A stretch of DNA of 64,000 nt from Phormidium tenue FACHB-886 (GTDB lineage: Bacteria > Cyanobacteriota > Cyanobacteriia > Elainellales > Elainellaceae). Positions 54,402 to 63,216 of the stretch are shown here, in pieces. The stretch is from contig NZ_JACXWX010000002.1 of NCBI RefSeq assembly GCF_014764505.1, forward strand, positions 62,001 to 126,000, read 5' to 3'. The notes below the pieces were generated by a model. The model had not been told where the DNA came from. It ran no database searches and saw only the letters and a program-made list of their open reading frames with translations. Both the position numbers and the translations under genes were made by a program. Numbering within the stretch: the stretch's first letter is position 1; each line of letters begins with the position of its first letter.

Positions 54402-54438
54402 AATAAAGGCGTTTGAGATTTTCTCAAACGCCTTTATT
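54402..54438. terminator. bidirectional intrinsic terminator
   Basis: Perfect 17-bp inverted repeat (54402-54418 and 54422-54438) with a 3-base loop. It is AT-rich at the base on both sides, so it can terminate ssb and the convergent Deg protease gene. Confidence 0.88.
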
Positions 54439-54498
54439 TGGTAGATGCAAACTTTATAAAAGCCTTTGAGATACAAGCCTTTGAGTAGCTGCAGCTAA

Positions 54499-55746
54499 TT
54501 ATTCGACCGGCTGATTGGGTAGAATACCAGGCTTCACGTTTAGCGTCAGCGTCTCACCGTTGCGGCGGAGTTGAAGCGGTAAGTCTTGCCCAATTTTACT
54601 TGCCTCTACAACGCGCTGTACTTCGTCGGCATCTGCAACATCCTGATTGCTGATCTTTTGAATTACATCACCTGCTTGCAGACCTGCTTGAGCAGCTGGC
54701 GAATTAGGCAGCACCTTTAAGATGAGGATGCCACTGTCTTCTTGAACTCTGATTGGGCTATTGGGGTCTTCGTTGAGCGCCGTCTTGAGTTCGGGGGTCA
54801 GCTTTTTCATCTGAACGCCCAGATAAGGATGTTCTACCTTGCCTGTGCTGATAAGCTGATCGGCAATGCGCTTGGCAGTATCGATTGGTACGGCAAAGCC
54901 CAAACCTTGAGCGCCATCAATAATAGCGGTGTTCATGCCTACCACTTCACCCCGTTCGTTGAGCAGGGGTCCGCCGGAGTTACCGGGGTTAATTGCCGCA
55001 TCCGTTTGAATGAAGCCGACTCGCCGATCGGGAACGCCAATATCAGAACTCGATCGCCCGGTGGCACTCACGATTCCGGCTGTGACGGTGTTGTCGAGTC
55101 CAAGCGGGTTGCCAATGGCGATCGCCCATTCACCGGGTTTGAGCTGTGTGGAATCGCCCAAAGTTGCCGTGGGCAGGTCAGTCGCTTCAATTTTGACCAC
55201 TGCCACATCAGTCGCAGGGTCTTCACCCATTACTTTGCCGCTAAACGATCGCCCATCGGTGAGCGTTACTGAGACTTCATCCGCTCCATCGATCACATGC
55301 GCGTTCGTCAGGATGATGCCTTTTGAATCAACAATGAAGCCAGAGCCTGTTCCTTCTTCAACTCGTTCGGGCGACCTGCCTTCCCCCTGCCCGCCGAAAA
55401 AGCGACCAAAGGCCGGATCTTCGGAAAAGAAGTCTGGTCCTCGGCTAGCAACAGTCCGTGTAGAGTTAATTCGGACAACTGCTGGACCCACTTTTTGAAC
55501 TGCATCTGCAATGAAGTTAGGATTGGTGGCGGCCAGTACCCGACCACCAGAGCTAGTTGGTGCAGGGCTGCTGGTAGTAGGCGCAGGGTCTGCAGTGGCT
55601 GGAGCAGATTGGGCTACAGGTTGGGCATTTGCTAGGTAACGATTGCCCGCCAGAACACCACCCGCTCCTAAAAGGACGAGCGATAGATAAATGACCGATT
55701 TTTGTAGCGGAGATTTAGGATTCGAGTAGGGATTGGATTGCGCCAT
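54499..55746 (-). CDS. Deg/HtrA family serine protease (HhoA/HtrB type)
   Basis: 415 residues from the ATG at 55746, chosen because a basic/hydrophobic signal follows (KSVIYLSLVLLGAGGVLA) and AGGAGG is nearby; the frame extends to 55821. The mature domain has the triad His150 in LTNAHVIDGA, Asp180 in ATDVAVVKIE and Ser257 in PGNSGGPLLN. One PDZ domain occupies the C-terminal 100 residues (YLGVQMKKLTPEL, then AGLQAGDVIQKISNQDV). This is the cyanobacterial HhoA/HhoB/HtrA group, acting in the periplasm on damaged proteins. Confidence 0.95.
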   Translation of the reverse strand: MAQSNPYSNPKSPLQKSVIYLSLVLLGAGGVLAGNRYLANAQPVAQSAPATADPAPTTSSPAPTSSGGRVLAATNPNFIADAVQKVGPAVVRINSTRTVASRGPDFFSEDPAFGRFFGGQGEGRSPERVEEGTGSGFIVDSKGIILTNAHVIDGADEVSVTLTDGRSFSGKVMGEDPATDVAVVKIEATDLPTATLGDSTQLKPGEWAIAIGNPLGLDNTVTAGIVSATGRSSSDIGVPDRRVGFIQTDAAINPGNSGGPLLNERGEVVGMNTAIIDGAQGLGFAVPIDTAKRIADQLISTGKVEHPYLGVQMKKLTPELKTALNEDPNSPIRVQEDSGILILKVLPNSPAAQAGLQAGDVIQKISNQDVADADEVQRVVEASKIGQDLPLQLRRNGETLTLNVKPGILPNQPVE

Positions 55747-55978
55747 GACGGTACGAATATCCTCCTGGATAGAGCGTAAAAATAAAGCAAGTAATTTGTT
55801 TGCTAAAAACTCAGGGCTCACGCAAGACTTCTATTTGGAGCGATTGCTCTTGGGACTCGCAAAGTACATCTCCCAAAAACTAAGCTGCATAAGCTCTGAT
55901 TCCCGCTAACTCATTATTAGAATAAAACCCGCTTGTGTCGATGGGGTGACAAGTTTCCATCACAGATATGAATTCTAA

Positions 55979-57880
55979 CTAATGAGTGACCAGCCGTCGT
56001 GCCTGCACCTCCAGATAAAGCAGCAGTGCGTTGACATCGGCTGGGTTCACCCCACCAATTCGAGCTGCCTGCCCGATCGTCAGCGGTTTTACCTTCGCTA
56101 ATTTCTCGCGGGACTCCATCGACAAAGTGGTGATGGCATAGTAGTCCAGCTCTGGGGATAGTGGGCGATGTGCCTGTCGGGCGATCTGGTCGATCTGGTT
56201 CTGCTGCCGCTGGATGTAGCCGGAATATTTAATGTCAATTTCTGCGCCTTCTCGTTCGGCTTTGCTGAGGTCCGAATTTGCCAAACCGTAGCGATCGAGA
56301 TCGGCATAGTGCAGCCCCGGTCGCCGCAGCAAATCCGCCAGGGTGATCGAGCCTTTGATCGCCTGCTGCGTCTCTGCGGCAATTTGCTGTCCAATCGGTT
56401 CGTGTTCCTTGACGCGAGTTTCGTGCAGGCGCTCTTTTTCAGCGCTGATGTGGTCTTGTTTGGCTTGGTAGAGTGCCCAACGCCGATCGTCAATCAGCCC
56501 AATTTCTCGACCCAGCGGTGTTAAACGCTGATCGGCGTTGTCTGAGCGCAGCAGCAGCCGATACTCTGAGCGGGAGGTCAGCATGCGATAGGGTTCGCGC
56601 AGGTCTTTGGTACAGAGATCGTCAATCAAAGTACCGAGGTAGCTTTGTTCGCGAGGAAAGACGATCGGCGGTTGTCCTTTGCAAAGGCGAGCCGCATTGA
56701 TACCCGCCACTAAGCCCTGAGCAGCAGCTTCTTCATAGCCTGTCGTGCCGTTGATCTGTCCGGCACAAAACAGCCCCTCGATCGCTTTGGTCATTAGCGT
56801 GGGGTAGCACTGAGTCGCAGGCAGGTAATCATATTCGACTGCATAAGCAGGGCGGAGCATGACGCACTGTTCTAAACCGGGGAGCGATCGCAGCAGGTGG
56901 ATCTGTAGGCTTTCGGGTAGCCCGGTGGAGAAGCCCTGGATGTATAGCTCTGGGCTGTCGCGTCCTTCTGGCTCGATGAAAATCTGGTGTGAGTCTTTGT
57001 CAGCAAATCGGACAATTTTATCTTCAATGCTGGGGCAATAGCGCGGGCCTTTGGCATCTACCCAGCCGCCATATACCGGAGACAGATGCAGATTTTCCTG
57101 AATCAAGCGATGCGTTTCGGGGGTGGTACGGGTGAGGTGGCAGGGCAACTGCGGCCGCTCGACCCAGACCTCCGGATCAAAGCTAAACCAGCGTACTTCT
57201 GGATCACCGGGCTGTGGCTCTAGCTGACCGTAGTTCACCGAACGGCGATCGACTCTTGCCGGAGTGCCCGTCTTCAGCCGTCCCGTTTCAAAGCCCAAGC
57301 GATTGAGCGTTTCGGTGAGCCCGATCGCGGCAAACTCGCCTGCCCGCCCTGCCTCCATGGATTTATTGCCAACCCAAATCCGGCCGCCCAAAAAAGTGCC
57401 GGTGGTGAGAATCACAGCTTTACACTGAAACGCTACGCCGAAATACGTTTCTACCCCAATCACTTCCTGATTGGCTCCCAGAAGTAGATCTGTGACCATG
57501 CCTTCCCGCACAGACAGATTTGCCTGATTCTCGACGATGTTTTTCATTATCGCTGCGTATTCCCGCTTGTCGGTTTGGGCCCGCAGTGCCCAAACGGCAG
57601 GTCCTCTGGAGAGATTGAGCACCCGCTTTTGTAGATATGTCCGGTCTGCCATTTTGCCAATCTCGCCGCCCAAAGCATCAACTTCATGAGCTAGCTGTGA
57701 TTTGGCAGGTCCACCCACGGCAGGGTTGCAGGGTTGCCAGGCAATTTTATCCAGGTTCAGCGTCAGCAGCAGCGTTCGGCAGCCAAGCCGTGCTGTTACC
57801 AATGCAGCCTCACAGCCTGCATGTCCTGCGCCCACAACAATTACATCGAAGCAGTCTTGGAAGTTGGCGATCGCGGTCAT
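55979..57880 (-). CDS. mnmG: tRNA uridine 5-carboxymethylaminomethyl modification enzyme MnmG
   Basis: 633 residues. The FAD-binding motif is [15 protein letters not shown] (about 14-28). [20 protein letters not shown] is the MnmG signature, and [18 protein letters not shown] is in the conserved middle. The C-terminal helical domain ends [10 protein letters not shown]. With MnmE it modifies U34 of several tRNAs. The length is typical, and the start [19 protein letters not shown] places the FAD motif correctly. Confidence 0.97.
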   Translation of the reverse strand: MTAIANFQDCFDVIVVGAGHAGCEAALVTARLGCRTLLLTLNLDKIAWQPCNPAVGGPAKSQLAHEVDALGGEIGKMADRTYLQKRVLNLSRGPAVWALRAQTDKREYAAIMKNIVENQANLSVREGMVTDLLLGANQEVIGVETYFGVAFQCKAVILTTGTFLGGRIWVGNKSMEAGRAGEFAAIGLTETLNRLGFETGRLKTGTPARVDRRSVNYGQLEPQPGDPEVRWFSFDPEVWVERPQLPCHLTRTTPETHRLIQENLHLSPVYGGWVDAKGPRYCPSIEDKIVRFADKDSHQIFIEPEGRDSPELYIQGFSTGLPESLQIHLLRSLPGLEQCVMLRPAYAVEYDYLPATQCYPTLMTKAIEGLFCAGQINGTTGYEEAAAQGLVAGINAARLCKGQPPIVFPREQSYLGTLIDDLCTKDLREPYRMLTSRSEYRLLLRSDNADQRLTPLGREIGLIDDRRWALYQAKQDHISAEKERLHETRVKEHEPIGQQIAAETQQAIKGSITLADLLRRPGLHYADLDRYGLANSDLSKAEREGAEIDIKYSGYIQRQQNQIDQIARQAHRPLSPELDYYAITTLSMESREKLAKVKPLTIGQAARIGGVNPADVNALLLYLEVQARRLVTH

Positions 57881-57905
57881 GGATAGGGGAACGGGTTACG
57901 CAAGT

Positions 57906-59219
57906 TCATTTCTGATTGTAGCGATCGGCGGGCGGCACAATCCAATTCTGCGCTGAAACGGTGGGCAAGGGCAGCGTGGGTTGATTGTTGAGGAACGCCA
58001 GAATGGTAGGAGCAACTTGTTCAGTATTGGGTGCGTTCCAAAGTTTGTGGGAAACATTCTGCAGCTGTACCAGCCGTAGATTGGGAAACAGCGTAGCATA
58101 TTCACGAATGGTGGATTGAGGAATTGGGAAGTCGCACAAGCCACGTATATATAAGACAGGAACTGGGTTACCCTGCAGTCTGGATTTAGGTGAAACTCCC
58201 TGAGATACGCTGGCAGTAATCTGACGATTGACCAGAATGCTGACCCGAGCCGCACGATCGAGGATATTCATCGGAGAACGAGGCGGCAGCGAAGCAGGAC
58301 AGTAGTTAATTGACCGCAAAAAATCCATGCCGTCTGTAGCAACAGTCCAGGCGTAGCCGCCTTCAGCCTGGGTGAAGAGCTGGGCAGCGGCGATCGGGTC
58401 GTGGGGCGCAAGGGCATATCCCAGCCGTTCGCGTAGAGAGAGGCGGTGATCAAATAAAGCAGCCCACTGAATTGGATCAGGTTGCCAGCTCCACCAAGGC
58501 GCACCACTGCTGGTCAGGATCAATTTACTAACCCGATTGGGGTAACGTGCCAAATAATTTTGCGCCAGAGAGCCGCCCCAAGACTGCCCCCACAGAATCA
58601 ATCGATCTGCACCGATCTGCTGGCGAATTAGCTCCAAGTCTTCGACTTGGCGATCGATCGTATACCGCCGCACCTCTGCCAAGCGGCCGGAGAAGCCACT
58701 GCCGATTTGATCATATTTATAGAGGCTGTAGCCTGCTGCAGCAAAGCTGGCGAAAAAGTTAAGATCGCTTTCCAAATTTAGCCCAATACCCGGTCCACCG
58801 TGTAAGAACACAATTGGTGGCTGAGGCAGACTAGCCCTATCGGTAACGGATAGATGAACGTAGGCAATGCGAGAACCATTAGGCAACTGCCATTCCTGAG
58901 CAATTGCTGGAGGAACTGCAGCAGGAATCGATCGAGGAATCAGCAGCAGCCCCGCGAACAGCAAGGTTGTGACTGCCGAAAAATCGATCGCTACCCGATG
59001 GGAATAGCTGGGTAAATGAGCTGTTGACTTACCTGTTACCCAATGGCTGATCTTGATGCTGAGTGCTGCGTAAACAATTAACGAAAAGGCAATTGTGACC
59101 CAGCCTGAATGAGTCCACAACGCTAACGCCATAGCTACACCGCTTGAAACGGTTGCAGTCACCGTTAGCACTAACGACAGCGCTGCCCACAGCCAACACT
59201 GACGACAGAACTGACGCAT
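57906..59219 (-). CDS. membrane-anchored proline-iminopeptidase-like alpha/beta hydrolase
   Basis: 437 residues. Three N-terminal hydrophobic helices (about 7-27, 33-52, 76-97) anchor it. The catalytic domain from about 115 has VFLHGGPGIGLNLE (oxyanion), GQSWGGSLAQNYLARY with the nucleophile Ser, YIRGLCDFPIP near the Asp, and NVSHKLWNAP with the His. This is the S33 proline iminopeptidase-like group. The membrane-tethered arrangement is unusual for the family. Substrate unknown. A 10-bp hairpin lies at 59260-59288 upstream. Confidence 0.82.
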   Translation of the reverse strand: MRQFCRQCWLWAALSLVLTVTATVSSGVAMALALWTHSGWVTIAFSLIVYAALSIKISHWVTGKSTAHLPSYSHRVAIDFSAVTTLLFAGLLLIPRSIPAAVPPAIAQEWQLPNGSRIAYVHLSVTDRASLPQPPIVFLHGGPGIGLNLESDLNFFASFAAAGYSLYKYDQIGSGFSGRLAEVRRYTIDRQVEDLELIRQQIGADRLILWGQSWGGSLAQNYLARYPNRVSKLILTSSGAPWWSWQPDPIQWAALFDHRLSLRERLGYALAPHDPIAAAQLFTQAEGGYAWTVATDGMDFLRSINYCPASLPPRSPMNILDRAARVSILVNRQITASVSQGVSPKSRLQGNPVPVLYIRGLCDFPIPQSTIREYATLFPNLRLVQLQNVSHKLWNAPNTEQVAPTILAFLNNQPTLPLPTVSAQNWIVPPADRYNQK

Positions 59220-59259
59220 GGCAATTCATCTATTGAAGGCCGATCGGCAAGTGCAAAAC

Positions 59260-59288
59260 TGGACGTAGGGGATTTACTCCTACGTCCA
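59260..59288. repeat. TGGACGTAGG hairpin
   Basis: Perfect 10-bp arms (59260-59269 and 59279-59288) around GGATTTACT. It lies between the HTH gene stop and the hydrolase start, and may terminate the former. It resembles GTAGGAACGAAT-like dispersed repeats at 16462 and 53646. Confidence 0.6.
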
Positions 59289-59440
59289 ATTTCATACTGA
59301 CAATTGCACAGAGAACCAACACCTTTGTAATGCACCGCAAGAGCGGAACATTTCTTACAAAGACATACCTCAAAAACACAACTTTACTTCAACACAAAAA
59401 ACTGTCAGCTTTACCCAAAAGGATGGGAGTACTGCCTGTG

Positions 59441-59983
59441 CTATTTGCGTCTTCTGCTAGTAGTGCGAGTTGTTCCTGCTGACTTTGCTGCCGAGCTTGC
59501 CCGTCTGCCGCGGGTAGCTTTGGGGGGAGCTTCTGGAGCGGCTTCAGCAGTGGGTTCTGCCTTCGCCTTACCCCGTCCGCGCCGTCCTTCTGGTTTAGGG
59601 GCTTCCGGTTCTGCGGTTTCAGCTGGAGCAGCCTCTGAGCTGACTGCTTCAGACTCCTCTGCAGGAGTGGCTTTTTTACGCCGTCCATTGGTGGATGGTT
59701 TGCGTCCTTTGCCCGACTTTCCTCTGCCGATCGACACGTACCGCTTCAAGGTATTAGCGCTAATCGCAATGCCGCGTTCGCCCAGCAGCGGAGCTAGTTC
59801 CGCATAGCTGTAGCCCTTCGACAATGCGAGGCGAATTTCCTCTTGAAGCTGATTCACCGCTTCTTGAAGCGAAACCGCTTCTTTTGGTTTCTCCGGTAGT
59901 TGCTGAAGCAGAACTCCAACTTGATCCACTGCTTCTCTGGATACATTTACTGCTCTCGATCGTCTACTACTTGCTACAGCCAT
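59441..59983 (-). CDS. HTH protein with a histone-H1-like basic tail
   Basis: 180 residues. The N-terminal part (about 10-80) is helical with an HTH-like motif (YSYAELAPLLGERGIAISAN, then TLKRYVSIGRGK). From about 90 to the end it is a Lys/Arg/Ala/Pro-rich tail with RGRGKAKAEP and RGRRASSAAKSA runs, like the C-terminal tails of histone-H1-like bacterial proteins. A nucleoid-associated or DNA-compacting role is possible. I know no named family; the HTH half resembles small DNA-binding proteins in cyanobacteria. Confidence 0.78.
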   Translation of the reverse strand: MAVASSRRSRAVNVSREAVDQVGVLLQQLPEKPKEAVSLQEAVNQLQEEIRLALSKGYSYAELAPLLGERGIAISANTLKRYVSIGRGKSGKGRKPSTNGRRKKATPAEESEAVSSEAAPAETAEPEAPKPEGRRGRGKAKAEPTAEAAPEAPPKATRGRRASSAAKSAGTTRTTSRRRK

Positions 59984-60295
59984 GGCTGAATCACCAAAGG
60001 TATATCACAACTGTTCATTGTACTCTTCCCTAGAGAAAATGAGTACAAATCATTAAAAAATATCAGATTTCTTCCGGCAAAGCGACTCACAGATACCCTA
60101 ATCCGAAAAGGAGGTAGATGAGAGACATGGGCAATCGATTCGATCGCCCATCATGGATTGTCCAACTTTGATGCATGCTGGTCATTCATGGCAATGTATA
60201 CAACGAAAGTTGGTGGCTTATCTCGGTCTACCCGCTTCTGAAGCAGTTTTTAGAACAGCACTGAGCGTCATACTCACCCGGTTCTGAGTTTTTGT
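59984..60295. other. intergenic region
   Basis: About 310 bases. I see nothing recognisable beyond the likely promoter of the HTH gene on the left. There is no obvious terminator for the SDR gene on the right. Confidence 0.45.
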
Positions 60296-61069
60296 TCATT
60301 CAGGGGTAACGTAGGCAGCTGTAATACCACCATCTACCAGGAAGGTTGCACCATTGACAAAGGATGATTCATCGCTAGCAAGAAATAGAGCGGCATTTGC
60401 CATCTCCTGTGCTTTGCCAAAGCGACCCGGTGGAATATGCACCAGCCGTCGCTGCCGTCGTGCTGGATCGGCGAGCAGTTCCTCTAGAAGCGGCGTTTCA
60501 ACAGGCCCAGGGCACAGCGCATTCACTCGGATATTCTGCCGTGCAAATTCCACAGCAATCTCTCGGCTCAGCGACAAGACACCGCCCTTACTTGCCGTAT
60601 ACGCAACCTGGGAAGTGGCAGCGCCCACAATCGCGACGAAGGAAGCCGTGTTAATCACAGAACCACCCCCTGCTCGCAGCAGTGCCGGAATGCCATACTT
60701 GCAGCCGAGATAAACGCCTTTCAGGTTGATATTGATTGTTAGATCCCAAACGTCTTCTTCGGTTTCTACCACAGAGCCATCTGCCGCGTGAAAGATGCCA
60801 GCATTGTTGAACAAGACGTTTAGCTTGCCGTAGGTAGTTTCTGCCACCTCAACCATTGCTTTCACATCAGCCGCGCTAGACACGTCTGCCTGTGCAAATA
60901 CCGCTTCACCACCAGCCGATCGAATCTGATTAACGGTTTCTTGACCCCCTGCCTCGTTTAGATCGCAAACCACAACCTGAGCACCTTCTTTGGCAAACAG
61001 CAGGGCTGACTCTCGCCCAATACCGCTTCCTGCTCCGGTGATTAAAGCAACTTTCTCGGATAAACGCAT
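60296..61069 (-). CDS. SDR family oxidoreductase
   Basis: 257 residues. LITGAGSGIGRESALLF is the cofactor motif and CDLNEAGGQE suggests NAD preference through its Asp. The active site reads NTASFVAIVGAATSQVAYTASKGG (Ser...Tyr-x-x-x-Lys). NALCPGPVETPLLEELL is the typical substrate-loop start. Classical SDR of the FabG/glucose-dehydrogenase-like type. Substrate unknown. A 14-bp inverted repeat lies just upstream of the start. Confidence 0.93.
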   Translation of the reverse strand: MRLSEKVALITGAGSGIGRESALLFAKEGAQVVVCDLNEAGGQETVNQIRSAGGEAVFAQADVSSAADVKAMVEVAETTYGKLNVLFNNAGIFHAADGSVVETEEDVWDLTININLKGVYLGCKYGIPALLRAGGGSVINTASFVAIVGAATSQVAYTASKGGVLSLSREIAVEFARQNIRVNALCPGPVETPLLEELLADPARRQRRLVHIPPGRFGKAQEMANAALFLASDESSFVNGATFLVDGGITAAYVTPE

Positions 61070-61083
61070 AGATTTTTACGCTC

Positions 61084-61138
61084 AATAGTATTTTTAGAGA
61101 GGTGATTTTTCTTCCCTCGCTTCCCTAAAAATACTATT
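61084..61138. repeat. 14-bp inverted repeat with 27-base loop
   Basis: AATAGTATTTTTAG (61084-61097) and its exact complement (61125-61138). It begins 15 bases upstream of the SDR start codon, so it lies in its leader or promoter and may be an operator or a small repeat element. Confidence 0.7.
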
Positions 61139-61609
61139 CCTGCTGAACTTGTAGCGCTACGCGCATAGATGAAAAGTAGTTTTTGGGATGAGCTACCTGG
61201 AACGCGGCACAGTTTCCAAAACCATGCCTGAGCGATTGAGAACCGCTGTAGCGGTCCCCACCGGAATAGAATTAGTGCGAATTGAATGGATAAGCTTTTT
61301 GCAGGGCCAAGTACCTGCTTGGGCGCTGGAACTGATATAGATTAGAAGTGGATTGCTCTTTGACCGCATTCTGCAAAGGTTCCAAACACAGTCTGTATCT
61401 CATGCAGCTAAAAACTTTTACACTGTGTTTCGCGCCCTAATTCATTGGGATGATAATGGATGATGTTTAAACAAAAGCTTTCCAGAGTGCCCTATGTCTC
61501 TCAGAAAGTGTAGAATTCGTGAAAATTTATGCAATTTGCCGGATGCCAAATTTGAGAACTTAAATAAATCCGCAAATGCATTCTTTAACCGTTCAGTCTG
61601 GAGCGACAT

Positions 61610-61691
61610 AATACTAAGCGGCTAAATTGCAAAAACCCCGCATCGCGGGGTTTTTGCATAAAGGTTTGTTTTAATGAATGCGCTTAGTATT
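61610..61691. repeat. composite inverted-repeat element, copy C
   Basis: Outer arms AATACTAAGCG (61610-61620) and CGCTTAGTATT (61681-61691) are perfect 11-bp complements. An inner 13-bp perfect stem, GCAAAAACCCCGC (61629-61641) and 61645-61657, has loop ATC. The overall plan matches copies A and B. The inner hairpin could end the desaturase transcript, whose stop is 7 bases away on the minus strand. Confidence 0.75.
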
Positions 61692-61697
61692 GTATGG

Positions 61698-62528
61698 TCA
61701 ATGCGTCTCCACTGCAGCAGAGGGTACCAGTTTCACTTTCGTTGCCAAACCCAGTATTTGCAATAGTCGGATTACCATCCAGGTCATGTCTATTTCCCAC
61801 CAGCGCCACCCATGACGCGCCGAAGACTGAAACGCGTGATGGTTGTTGTGCCAGCCTTCACCGTAGGTCAAAAGGGCTACCCACCAGCAGTTTGTAGAGC
61901 GATCGTTTGTCTCATGGCTGCGATAGCCCAACAGATGACAAACGCTGTTGACAAAGCACGTGCTGTGAAAGCCGGCAAACAACCGCGCAAACACGCCCCA
62001 AACTACAAATGGCATTCCCCCTAAGCAGTACAGCACAACCCCCAGGACAATTTGCAGTTCGATGTAGTATCGGTGGCAAAACTGATAGAACGGATCATCG
62101 TAAACATCTTTCGTCAACCGCTTTAGCTCTGTTTTAGCGGGAACATCGTGCATTAGCCAAGCAATGTGGCTCCACCAAAATCCTTGCGTTGAGTCGTGCG
62201 GATCGGCAGCCTGATCGGAGTGTAAGTGGTGCATGCGGTGATAGCCGACCCAGCCCAGCACAGCACCTTGACCTGCTAATGTGCCACAAAGAATAAAGAA
62301 GTACTCTAGCGCTCTGGGAACTTTGAAGCTGCGGTGAGTGGCTAAACGATGAAAGCCAAGAGAAATGCCCAAACCAATGGTGAGCCAATGCAGAAACACT
62401 GCAACGCCAACTGCCGCCCAGCTAAAATATGCCGGAAGCAAGGCTAGCAGGGCTACAAGATGAAGGGCGATCGTAAAGCCGATCACATTCCAGCGTGGGC
62501 GTGGCGGATTCAAACTTTCAAGCATCAT
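61698..62528 (-). CDS. desC: acyl-lipid/acyl-CoA delta-9-type desaturase
   Basis: 276 residues. The three histidine boxes that bind the di-iron centre are present: HRLATH, HRMHH and HNNHH (in EGWHNNHHAF). Hydrophobic pairs surround them, as in membrane desaturases. This matches the cyanobacterial DesC group, which puts the first double bond into stearoyl chains in membrane lipids, but a paralogue is possible. The start is the first of two ATG codons at the end of the frame. Confidence 0.9.
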   Translation of the reverse strand: MMLESLNPPRPRWNVIGFTIALHLVALLALLPAYFSWAAVGVAVFLHWLTIGLGISLGFHRLATHRSFKVPRALEYFFILCGTLAGQGAVLGWVGYHRMHHLHSDQAADPHDSTQGFWWSHIAWLMHDVPAKTELKRLTKDVYDDPFYQFCHRYYIELQIVLGVVLYCLGGMPFVVWGVFARLFAGFHSTCFVNSVCHLLGYRSHETNDRSTNCWWVALLTYGEGWHNNHHAFQSSARHGWRWWEIDMTWMVIRLLQILGLATKVKLVPSAAVETH

Positions 62529-63216
62529 TATGTTTAGATTTAGGCGACAAAGTGCTAAAGAATAGCGCTGTGATTGACAGCCCTATCGAGCGTAATCTTC
62601 TTATTCACGGTATCTGGAGGAGATGCCAATCAAAGGACATCTAAACACCTCTCAGACGAAATCAGAAGAGATTAATAGAGATCAATAGGAGTGCATTGTC
62701 TCTTTTTGGTTTTTGTCAGATGGTGAAGCCATTCCACAAAAACTGACACACTCCCTATCAATACCTATGGAGAGGTGAATCTATTCGAATGCCAGAAGTT
62801 CCTAAAACCCTCCGACATCTAATTCGTTTAAGGTAGTGGCTAACAGCCAACATTAAGCGGATTCCACCTTCATTCATCGTTTAAGAGAATAACATGACCC
62901 GGATGGAATCCCCTAGGTTGTCAAGCTGCCCCGAAGTAAGGAACATTTGCGTCCGATTAAGCTCTACTTTTTAAGCTTCACTTTAGACAACAACCAGAGG
63001 TGAAATCGGTTCTACGCTGAAGCGATATAGAATCACAGCAGATAATCACGACATTATTGCTATCTGCACCGAACCCATAGCGCTTTACGCTTGGATGAAT
63101 AGTGATTTTTGCTGTGTGCCGCGCTCCATTCAGCACACAGCAGAAAATCAGTACCTCACGCGATTGAAAATTACTACAGACAGCATTCTCCTGGAGAACT
63201 CAAACAAAACCCATGA
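62529..63216. other. intergenic region with repeat copy D2
   Basis: About 690 bases between the desaturase start and the cobalamin gene stop. The left side should contain the desaturase promoter, which is often cold-regulated, though I see no clear element. The hairpin repeat D2 lies at 63103-63176. I see no gene. Confidence 0.5.
63103..63176. repeat. hairpin repeat with conserved tail, copy D2
   Basis: TGATTTTTGCTGTGTGC (63103-63119) pairs with 63133-63150 over 17 bases with one bulge. The tail starting CAGTACCTCACGCGATTG runs to 63176 and matches copy D1 at 54353 in 24 of 28 positions. The segment upstream, CATAGCGCTTTACGCTTGG, resembles the motif at 61153. Confidence 0.75.

Larger units (their letters stand above)
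61070..61697. other. intergenic region with repeats
   Basis: About 630 bases between the SDR start and the desaturase stop. It holds the inverted repeat at 61084-61138, a TAGCGCTACGCGCATAGATG motif at 61153 similar to the one at 63078, and the composite element at 61610-61691. I see no coding signal. Confidence 0.55.
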
